In this document: piece after piece, positions 58,301-64,000 of the stretch
Position numbering within the stretch: position 1 is the first letter of the stretch
Layout of the letters: every line of letters starts with the position of its first letter
Source of the DNA: DATFYM01 sp035315065
Lineage (GTDB): Bacteria; Acidobacteriota; Terriglobia; UBA7540
NCBI GenBank assembly: GCA_035315065.1
Contig: DATFYM010000239.1
Span: 30,349-94,348, forward strand
Reading direction: 5' to 3'
Length of the DNA: 64,000 nt
Made by a program: the position numbers and the translations under genes
Notes under the pieces: generated by a model
Seen by the model: only the letters and a program-made list of their open reading frames with translations
Told to the model about the DNA's origin: nothing
Database searches by the model: none

Positions 58301-58872
58301 TGGCTTTTGTTTACGATCTACCCTTTGGAGAGGGCAAATCGCTTTCCAGCAACTCCAAAGCAGCGAACGCGATTCTGGGCGGTTGGAAGTTCAACGGCGT
58401 TTTCACTGCTTTCACGGGTGCGCCGTTGCAACTCGGCCAAGACGTGAGCAACATCAACACGTACGGTACCAGCGCAGTTCCGAATCACGTCGCGCCGGTC
58501 CAGTACTTGGGCGCCGCCAACAACTCCCAGGGCCACCCACAGTGGTTCAACTCTTCCGCCTTTGCTCCGAACCTCTCCGCCACCAGTATCGGCAACATTG
58601 GCCGGACGGAATCGTGGCTCAGGGGACCAGGCCTGTGGCAGTTTGACCCCAGCCTGGCTCGAATCTTCAAGCTCACCGAGCGGTTCAACCTGGAGGTGCG
58701 CGCTGAAGCGGAGAACGTCTTTAACACGCCTCACTTCCAAAGCATCAACACCGGGTGCACAACAACTGCTTCGACGACAGGTGGTGCACCCACTTGCGGT
58801 GTCTCCTTCGGTAGTATCGGCGGCTCCTACGGGCAACGCGTTGTGCAATTTGGCGCGTTCATACGGTTCTAG
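55312..58872 (+). CDS. TonB-dependent-receptor-type outer-membrane protein with N-terminal CnaB-like domain
   Basis: Large outer-membrane transporter of 1186 residues, of the 'carboxypeptidase-regulatory-like plus TonB receptor' type that is expanded in acidobacteria. Signal peptide (1-33), CnaB-like domain (about 36-125: LYGSVSGTISDPSGAVVPGA, GLYRLLDLTEGTYTLTVSAS), plug-like region (about 130-250), then barrel strands rich in aromatic residues to a terminal FGAFIRF-type end (RVVQFGAFIRF). Segments such as NWDGSWQHQAEGFTDLIPTD and SLARIFKLTERFNLEVRAEAENVFNTPHF are typical. Likely imports an oligosaccharide or similar large ligand. ATG 55312 follows AGGAGGTG at six bases. Downstream are TPR and DUF5916 genes, suggesting a nutrient-uptake group. 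Confidence 0.92.
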   Translation: MYSRSIRSCLLFMIGASMLVTVVARRADSQVLYGSVSGTISDPSGAVVPGAQATIVNDTTGFTRTATSDAQGLYRLLDLTEGTYTLTVSASGFQATKRTGISVVIGQVNTLDIQMSVGAVSQEVTVQASAAVLQTQKADVHTEISSYAVQNLPLNTYRNFQAAELLAPGVFSTSGISNSYPNSIADTPERSFEIYSNGLPAHDNTTRVDGATNIFIWLPDHMLVVPPQESVEEVNVQTANYDVEKGLTAGAAIDVVTKSGTNLLHGSAYGFHTDDALNAKNWYNHGSNTGILNNDGVAVGGPIKKDKLFFFGNWDGSWQHQAEGFTDLIPTDDLKNGDFSKYLGATVAGVNVCTTEGATVPLQQGMVFDPTTGKADGTGRCVFSSGGQINVIPSNRLNSGAMSFNKLIPEPNINLGVITTGTPYNIIGAKAARPLSRQIYTGRIDWNQSQNHTIWGKWSGQDANFFEPFDLGAAGGNGSGTAHQFAQVATIGHTWTLSPTLILTGHVGWDRMSEYGLPPGYGKPLGQSVLGIVGSNTPAGDIRYTGLPGVSVQGFSGMGSLNSWEPDNRNDWTLTTSHNLTWIKSAHELRMGVDISHNHLNAFQPEIFCCPRGNVVEDYGGTALNTTGLTSGGNPVTLTPFVQNSYAMWDLGLISEAQNDAQFIKSTGKDTQFALYFGDRWKVSSKLTADLGVRWEYFPLITRDGEDKGELFDTATGLLHFGGLGNNPIHNGITTSKKLFMPRIGLAYQIDSKTVARAGFGMSDDTTPLERPLRGFYPLAIGADVFDTSSASEASACKGQASGSTCYNPYSTFGAVAGNPYAVGLPVIQVPNISSGTIVVPSDNTIGTLGPGPYHRGYVESWNLFVERKLPSDFLFSVGYVGNHYVHEFNGRPIDAAPLYGVEPSFGGVQYTGGVYQFQGYLDSHYNSLQVSINHRSSHGLFVQAAYTYSKAMGYVNDNTWENGLEFNCTPSAAMPQGCQQLNYGPLSFDHTQNFKLAFVYDLPFGEGKSLSSNSKAANAILGGWKFNGVFTAFTGAPLQLGQDVSNINTYGTSAVPNHVAPVQYLGAANNSQGHPQWFNSSAFAPNLSATSIGNIGRTESWLRGPGLWQFDPSLARIFKLTERFNLEVRAEAENVFNTPHFQSINTGCTTTASTTGGAPTCGVSFGSIGGSYGQRVVQFGAFIRF

Positions 58873-59007
58873 CTTCTTGGTCTGGGTCTTCTTTCGGACC
58901 AGGTGAATAGCCTGATCCGGAAGCAGTCGGCTCCGAGCAATGACTGGCTCAATGGCGGGCGCTGCGCGAGCGGCGCCCGCTCTTTTTGGTGATATTCCCA
59001 TCGGGGT

Positions 59008-59147
59008 ATGAAGTAATTGCGAAGTAGCTTCCAACACAGAGACACAGAGGCACAGAGAAGAACGGGAAGCGTTTGGAAACAAACGACATCTTCATGTGAT
59101 TCTCTTTTCTCTTCTCTGTGTCTCCGTGCCGCTGTGTTTAATTCTTG
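59008..59147. repeat. Word hairpin with conserved head (word ACACAGAG)
   Basis: Head TATGAAGTAATTGCGAAGTA at 59007-59026 resembles the head at 26195. Left arm 59034-59061 (ACACAGAGACACAGAGGCAC...), right arm 59101-59141 (TTCTCTGTGTCTCCGTGCCG...). It lies after the receptor gene. Confidence 0.82.
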
Positions 59148-59784
59148 ACGCCTTCTGAGCGGAAGAACCAACGCCGAGGACCCCGCGGACCGCGATCCAG
59201 TGCGAGAGCGGATTGCGATGGCGCCATTCGACCCTTGAGATTTGGGAAAACGGCAGCGGGCAGAGCCACGGGGAGACAGGGAAGCGGACCAAGTTTAGAC
59301 GATGCCGTTATCTTCCCACGATCCCTTTTTTTTCGGCGCCTCGGGGTCTCCGTGGCCAAGCCATTGAAAACGCGCAGCTTAAACGAAATGCAGTCGGGTA
59401 TCCCCCGCCTTTTCTATGAGATGCGTCATTTTGGGGCAAACGAATCATTCTGCGATAGGTTTCTTATTATGTTGCAGTTAGTTCGTGGTTGGCGGGAAAA
59501 ATTCGTTCGGGTCGATCCTACTATCACGAATTCGGTCACGGATTCGGGCTGGATGGCCGAAAAGGGCGTCCCGGGGAGTGGGAGAAATTCACGCTTAAGC
59601 CGGAAAGTCATTTAATTTCATTATGATGACTTGATCTGCAGCTCATCCGATTACGGATTTGGAGGGTGCGGTTGGCCGTTCCGAGGGTGCCAGCGGGGCG
59701 GGGCCGAAGCTACTCTGGCGACCACAACAGTCCCCTGCAACTGGACTGGCCAGGTAGGTAGAATGTTGAGGTAGAGGAAGGCGG
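59148..59784. other. Intergenic region, no supported gene
   Basis: A 156-codon frame at 59145-59615 has no family-like sequence and begins in the repeat. A short hairpin AAGTCAT (59605-59611) / ATGACTT (59626-59632) lies about 150 bases before the next gene and could be an operator or a remnant. Function not evident. Confidence 0.45.
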
Positions 59785-61287
59785 ATGAAGTTTCTTTTGT
59801 TCTTCGCATGCGCTGGCGCAATTCTCGCGAGCGCGAGCACCGGAGGCGGGCAATCGCCGGCTTTAGCGGAAAAGGCTCAGCACGCCAAAGAACTCATGGC
59901 TGCCGGGCGCGCTGGCGAGGCCGTCCCTATTTATACTGAATTGGTTAAGTCCATCCCCAACAACCCGGGTTTGATTCTCAACCTTGGCCTCGCTCTCGAC
60001 CTGTCGGGAAGGAAGCGCGACGCTATCAGGCAGTACGAAGCCGTTCTCAAAATCGATGCCAACTCTTTCCCGGCGCTGTTGCTGGCTGGAACCGCCTATA
60101 TGGACCTCGGCGAGCCGCCCAAAGCTCTGGCTCCCCTTGAAAAGGCAGTCAAGCTTCAACCTGGGAATTTCGATGCCCAAGCCATGCTGGCAGAGGCTGA
60201 GCTGGGGCTGGACCGCTTCGCGGAAGCCGTTCGGAGTTTCCAGGAACTCTCCGCGGAGGATCCATCCAATGCCAAGATGTGGTACGGATTGGGCTCCAGC
60301 TATGAAGGCCTGGCACAGCAGAGTTTCGACCAGCTCGCGACAGTTGCCCCCGGGTCGGCGTACTGGCTCGATCTGGTCGCCGAGTCCCGCCTCGAGACGA
60401 AACAGGATTACAGCGCCTTCTATTTCTATCATCAAGCCCTGGCCAAGATGGCTTCCATGCGCGGCGTTCATGCCGCCCTCGCTGACGTTTATCGAGACAC
60501 CGGACACCCCGAGTGGGCGTCCGTGGAGGTAGAGAAGGAACGGCAGTTGCCGCCGCCCGATTGCGCTGCCCAGAGGCTCGAGTGCGATTTCCAGGCAGGA
60601 AACTTCGTCAACATCGTGCAGGCGACGGAAAGATCAAGCACACCGGAGGCGTACTATTGGCGGACACGCGCCTGTAATAAGCTCGCTCTGGATGCTTACT
60701 TTCGCCTGGGCCAGCTTCCGGCGTCTGTGGAAACACACGAATTGAAAGCCAAGATCGAATCCAAGCGAAGGCAGTACGCCGAAGCGGCGAAGGAGTGGCG
60801 CGCCGCCCTGGGGCTCTCACCCGGCAATCGGCACTTTCAGAAGGAGCTGGCCATAGCCCTCTATCGGTCGGGAGACTTGCAGGGCGCCGAGACACTATTT
60901 CAAGACCTTCTCCAGCGGGAACCTGAGGCCACGGATCTGAACTTCTTTCTTGGCGACACCATCTTGAACTCCCAGAAGCCGGCGGAGGCCGTTGCCTACT
61001 TGGAGAAGGCCGTCAAGAATGATCCCAAGCTGTTGCCCGCCCAAAGGTCCTTGGGCCTCGCCTACATGCAGATTGGGCGGGCCGGCGAGGCCATTCCTCA
61101 CCTCAAAAACGCCTTGTCCGTTGATGAGGACGGGAGCGTGCATTACCAGTTGGGGCGTGCGTATCAAGCTCAGGGCGAGAGAGAACTCGCGCGGGTGATG
61201 CTTGAGCAGTATCAAGAGATGCACCGCGCGCAAGAAGCGGAGAACAAGGCAGTGGAAAGAGACGTTGCGATAACACCGCCAGATTAG
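59785..61287 (+). CDS. Exported TPR-repeat protein
   Basis: A 500-residue protein with a signal peptide (MKFLLFFACAGAILASAST) and TPR repeats through most of its length (AEKAQHAKELMAAGRAGEAV, GTAYMDLGEPPKALAPLEKA, EKAVKNDPKLLPAQRSLGLA, LGRAYQAQGERELARVMLEQ), interrupted by a non-TPR block at about 190-310 with three cysteines. GGAAGG precedes ATG 59785. Same general class as the protein at 53724 but not a close duplicate. It may act with the receptor and DUF5916 proteins of this region. Confidence 0.85.
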   Translation: MKFLLFFACAGAILASASTGGGQSPALAEKAQHAKELMAAGRAGEAVPIYTELVKSIPNNPGLILNLGLALDLSGRKRDAIRQYEAVLKIDANSFPALLLAGTAYMDLGEPPKALAPLEKAVKLQPGNFDAQAMLAEAELGLDRFAEAVRSFQELSAEDPSNAKMWYGLGSSYEGLAQQSFDQLATVAPGSAYWLDLVAESRLETKQDYSAFYFYHQALAKMASMRGVHAALADVYRDTGHPEWASVEVEKERQLPPPDCAAQRLECDFQAGNFVNIVQATERSSTPEAYYWRTRACNKLALDAYFRLGQLPASVETHELKAKIESKRRQYAEAAKEWRAALGLSPGNRHFQKELAIALYRSGDLQGAETLFQDLLQREPEATDLNFFLGDTILNSQKPAEAVAYLEKAVKNDPKLLPAQRSLGLAYMQIGRAGEAIPHLKNALSVDEDGSVHYQLGRAYQAQGERELARVMLEQYQEMHRAQEAENKAVERDVAITPPD

Positions 61288-61296
61288 AAATAGTTG

Positions 61297-61478
61297 CTAA
61301 GTGCTGCATTTCACAAATACGGTGACGACGCAAGCGGGGTTCGGGATTCGGGATTCGGGGTTCGCAGAGGGACCCGGATTCGCGGTTCGCATCTCCGGGC
61401 TCGGAGAACAAATCCCCGTACCCCCATCTTTATGTGCGAATCCCGAACCCCGAATCCCGAACCCCGAACCCCGCTTGC
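61297..61478 (+). repeat. Head-plus-word-hairpin element, copy 2 (word TTCGGGA)
   Basis: Head containing GCATTTCACAAATACGGTGA, then GGTTCGGGATTCGGG words and reverse-complement words ending CCCCGCTTGCA at about 61470-61480. Best-preserved copy. It starts ten bases after the TPR stop codon and ends at or inside the 5' end of the DUF5916 gene. Confidence 0.9.
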
Positions 61479-63850
61479 ATCGCCACCCTAATCATAAAGC
61501 CCTGGGACTAAGTTTGACTTGGTGGCTCATGTTCTGGCTTGGGGGAATGGCTCACCCACTAATGGCCGGCGCGGCCAGTGTCGACCCACCCAATTCCGAC
61601 GTCACACTCACCGTACCACGCGTCTCAGAGCCTCCTACGTTGGAAGACTTTCGTGATATGCGGCCCAGCCCCAAGTGGGAAGGCAAGCTGGCTAAGGTTG
61701 AGAATTTCATTCAGCGGTTACCCAGTGACGGTCAGCCTTCGACGCAAAGAACGGAAGCCTACCTGGGCTATGACGACCAGTATTTCTATTGTATTTTCGT
61801 TGCGTTTGACTCCGAACCGGCCAAGGTGCGAGGTCACAAGACTCCGCGCGACAACGTGACGGGGGACGACAAGCTGGATCTCTTCCTTGACACCTACCAC
61901 GATCGCCGACGCGCCTACGTGTTCACGGTGAACGCCTATGGCCATCAAATGGATGGTTTGTGGACGGAGGGCCCCCGCAATCAATACGACAGCACGTGGG
62001 ATGCCGTCTGGAAATCACGGGGCGACCGTACGGACCGGGGATTTGTGGCTTGGATTGCTGTGCCCTTCAAGAGCCTGCGCTTCCCTGTCGCCGAAGAGCA
62101 AACTTGGGGCATCGTCCTGGTACGCTGGATCGTCCGCAACAATGAATCTGCTACTTGGCCGCGGGTTTCCACGCGTATTGAGGGCCGCATGAGCCAGGAA
62201 GCCACGTTGAAGGGGTTGCGGGGTGTCTCTCCCGGGCACGGCGACATGCTGATTCCCTATGCCTATGCGCGCTCCTTTCGCGCCCTGGACCAGAGCATTG
62301 CTAACGAGCCTTTTTTCCAGAGCAAGGACCTGGATCCGCGCCTGGGCGTGGACACGAAACTGATTCTGAAGCAGTCCTTCTCGCTGGACGCGACAGTGAA
62401 TCCGGATTTTTCGCAGGTCGAATCCGACCAGCCACAGATTACCGTGAACCGCCGCTTTGAAGCATACTTCCCGGAGAAGCGTCCTTTCTTCCTGGAAAAC
62501 CCGAGCTTCTTCGAAACGCCCATGGATTTGGTCTTCACCCGCAACATCGCCGATCCGCAATTCGGCGCGCGACTGACCGGCAAACAGGGCCCGTACGCGA
62601 TAGGAGCGCTTTTTTCCGATGACCGGTCGCCCGGAGAGTCCGTCGCGCCGGGGGATCCCCTGCACGGTAAGCGAGCCTTCTTCACGGTCCTGCGCGCGAA
62701 CCGCGACATCTTAGGACAGTCCACGATCGGTATGATTTATACCGACCGTGAACTGGCGGGGACCTTCAACCGCGTGGGCGGGTTGGATACGCGCTTCAAG
62801 TTACGCAAGAACTGGTGGGTGACGGCGCAGGCCGTGGCCAGCTCCACCACCTTGCCGGACGGGACGAGGAGCGCCGGGCCGGCTTACAAGACACAGGCGC
62901 GCTTCGACGGCAGGCAGTTCTATAGCAATGCTGCCTACAACGATTTCAGCCCGGGCTTCAACACCTTGACCGGCTTCATTTCCACCGAAACCGTGGAACG
63001 GCCCATCAACGTCGGACGAACGATCACCAGCCCACCCCTGCGCACGGACATGCGCGGCCTGAGCGAGATTGCCATGTACCGATTCCGGCCGGAAGGCAAA
63101 TACCTCATCTCCTGGGGACCTACCGTCTTTATCAATCCCATATGGGATCATCACGGCAACCGGCTAGACATGTATCAGGACTATACGATGAGCTGGGAGT
63201 TCACTGGACAGACCGCCTTCGAACTTTACTATCAAGCTGACCAGGAGATGCTGCGGCCGCAGGACTTCCAGGGCCTCACGACAAACCAAGTCTATTCCCA
63301 TCACCGGCAAGGCGTCTATTTCGAAACCGCTCCGCTGAACCAGATCACGTTCAAGATGGATTACTCGCAAGGGGCCCAGATCAACGTGGTTCCACCCAGC
63401 GGCCAACTTCCGGTGCTCGCGAATCTGTCAGAAGCCAGCGTAAGTCTGGTCGCCCGGCCGGGGCGCCACCTGCGCATTGAGAATACTTATCTGCTAGACC
63501 GGCTGGTGGACCCCACCACCCAGGCGAGCGTGTTCAATAACGACATCATCCGCTCCGTCTGGACTTGGCAGTTCAACACCAAGCTGTCGCTTCGGGTCAT
63601 CCCCCAGTACAACTCCGTCCTCGCCAATCCCGGTCACACTTCCTTGAGCACCAGCAAGAACTTCAATGCGGATTTCCTTTTGACTTACCTCGTGAATCCT
63701 TTCACGGCCCTTTACATCGGCTATAACCGGAACATGGACAATCTCGAACTTCTTCCCTACACGCCTTACAATCAACTCCTACGAACCCGAGGCCTGTTGA
63801 CCGATGGCCATCAGGTTTTTGTAAAGTTCTCGCACTTGTTCAACTTTTGA
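61475..63850 (+). CDS. DUF5916 / CBM9-like outer-membrane-associated protein
   Basis: A protein of about 790 residues. After a signal segment (LTWWLMFWLGGMAHPLMAG) comes a CBM9-like beta-sandwich (about 45-240: TEAYLGYDDQYFYCIFVAFD, DDKLDLFLDTYHDRRRAYVF, DGLWTEGPRNQYDSTWDAVW, VAWIAVPFKSLRFP) and then the DUF5916 barrel-like part (LDATVNPDFSQVESDQPQIT, RRFEAYFPEKRPFFLENPSF, up to the terminal VFVKFSHLFNF). These proteins accompany TonB-type uptake genes; function is not established. The start is uncertain: TTG 61475 gives a basic n-region (HRHPNHK) but lacks a ribosome site and lies at the repeat boundary; TTG 61514 and ATG 61529 are alternatives. Confidence 0.82.
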   Translation: MHRHPNHKALGLSLTWWLMFWLGGMAHPLMAGAASVDPPNSDVTLTVPRVSEPPTLEDFRDMRPSPKWEGKLAKVENFIQRLPSDGQPSTQRTEAYLGYDDQYFYCIFVAFDSEPAKVRGHKTPRDNVTGDDKLDLFLDTYHDRRRAYVFTVNAYGHQMDGLWTEGPRNQYDSTWDAVWKSRGDRTDRGFVAWIAVPFKSLRFPVAEEQTWGIVLVRWIVRNNESATWPRVSTRIEGRMSQEATLKGLRGVSPGHGDMLIPYAYARSFRALDQSIANEPFFQSKDLDPRLGVDTKLILKQSFSLDATVNPDFSQVESDQPQITVNRRFEAYFPEKRPFFLENPSFFETPMDLVFTRNIADPQFGARLTGKQGPYAIGALFSDDRSPGESVAPGDPLHGKRAFFTVLRANRDILGQSTIGMIYTDRELAGTFNRVGGLDTRFKLRKNWWVTAQAVASSTTLPDGTRSAGPAYKTQARFDGRQFYSNAAYNDFSPGFNTLTGFISTETVERPINVGRTITSPPLRTDMRGLSEIAMYRFRPEGKYLISWGPTVFINPIWDHHGNRLDMYQDYTMSWEFTGQTAFELYYQADQEMLRPQDFQGLTTNQVYSHHRQGVYFETAPLNQITFKMDYSQGAQINVVPPSGQLPVLANLSEASVSLVARPGRHLRIENTYLLDRLVDPTTQASVFNNDIIRSVWTWQFNTKLSLRVIPQYNSVLANPGHTSLSTSKNFNADFLLTYLVNPFTALYIGYNRNMDNLELLPYTPYNQLLRTRGLLTDGHQVFVKFSHLFNF

Positions 63851-63865
63851 TCGGAGACTCCCTTG

Positions 63866-64000
63866 CTGAGTGGTACATTTCACAAATACGGTGACGATGC
63901 AGGCGGGGTTCGGGATTGGGGGTTCGGGGTTCGCAGAACAAATTCCCGAACCGCAATCTTCCTCCGCGAATCCCGAACCCCCAATCCCGAACCCCGCCTG
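63866..64000 (+). repeat. Head-plus-word-hairpin element, copy 3 (word TTCGGGA), cut by window end
   Basis: Head with ACATTTCACAAATACGGTGA then GCGGGGTTCGGGATTGGG words and reverse-complement words ending CCCCGCCTG at the last base. It begins 16 bases after the DUF5916 stop codon. Confidence 0.88.

Noticed and set aside
59145..59615. 156-codon plus-strand frame
   Set aside because: Begins in a word repeat, has no domain-like pattern and no ribosome site.

Overview
This is about 60% GC bacterial chromosome and looks like an acidobacterium, perhaps a soil Terriglobia-type lineage. The assignment is inferred from family content: a VWFA-related secreted protein, a very large TonB-type receptor with an N-terminal CnaB-like domain, DUF5916 and TIGR03118 proteins, many Tat-exported sugar enzymes, a PEP-CTERM-like tail and a CzcA/CusA efflux operon. 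No rRNA, tRNA, transposase, phage gene or CRISPR array was found.

Layout. 1-12 kb: 3' part of an aldehyde dehydrogenase, ilvB-ilvN with a thioredoxin-like exported protein, a molybdopterin oxidoreductase with its cytochrome b, an XRE regulator with a good sigma70-type promoter, a SIS-domain protein overlapping a YihY/BrkB membrane protein, a secreted LolA-like protein, hutI and a 54-residue zinc-ribbon gene. 12-22 kb: APC permease with a USP-like tail, a porin, a VWA protein, a Ser/Thr kinase and an overlapping KdpD/KdpE-like pair. 22-33 kb: an outer-membrane protein, a small exported protein, a heavy-metal RND efflux operon (adaptor, pump, TolC) and a KDPG-aldolase-like gene. 33-40 kb: threonine dehydrogenase, a TIGR03118/PEP-CTERM protein, a TPR metalloprotease-like protein, an exported beta-propeller-like protein and a decayed toxin-antitoxin pair. 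40-46 kb: an apparent chitobiose phosphorolysis operon (AmpG-like transporter, fused nucleotidyltransferase/phosphohexomutase, N,N'-diacetylchitobiose phosphorylase). 46-53 kb: an amidohydrolase, then a minus-strand set of ROK regulator, DUF1080 hydrolase, two Tat-exported sugar isomerase-like proteins and a Tat-exported Gfo/Idh/MocA oxidoreductase, which suggests periplasmic 3-keto-sugar chemistry. 53-64 kb: two TPR proteins, a TonB-type receptor and a DUF5916 protein.

The most striking non-coding signal is a large set (over 20 loci) of intergenic elements made of degenerate tandem words of about 7-8 bases on one arm, followed by the reverse complement of the same word on the other arm. The word differs between loci (for example GACGATT, TTCGGGA, GAAGGGT, AGAAATC, GAGACAG), but the architecture is constant and the elements usually abut stop codons. 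Two loci nest one word pair inside another. Four loci share a conserved non-repetitive 'head' of about 31-36 bases before the hairpin, including one whose hairpin uses a different word. Several elements run into genes and appear to supply the last codons of one protein and possible N-terminal extensions of two others. No mobilising enzyme for them lies in this window.
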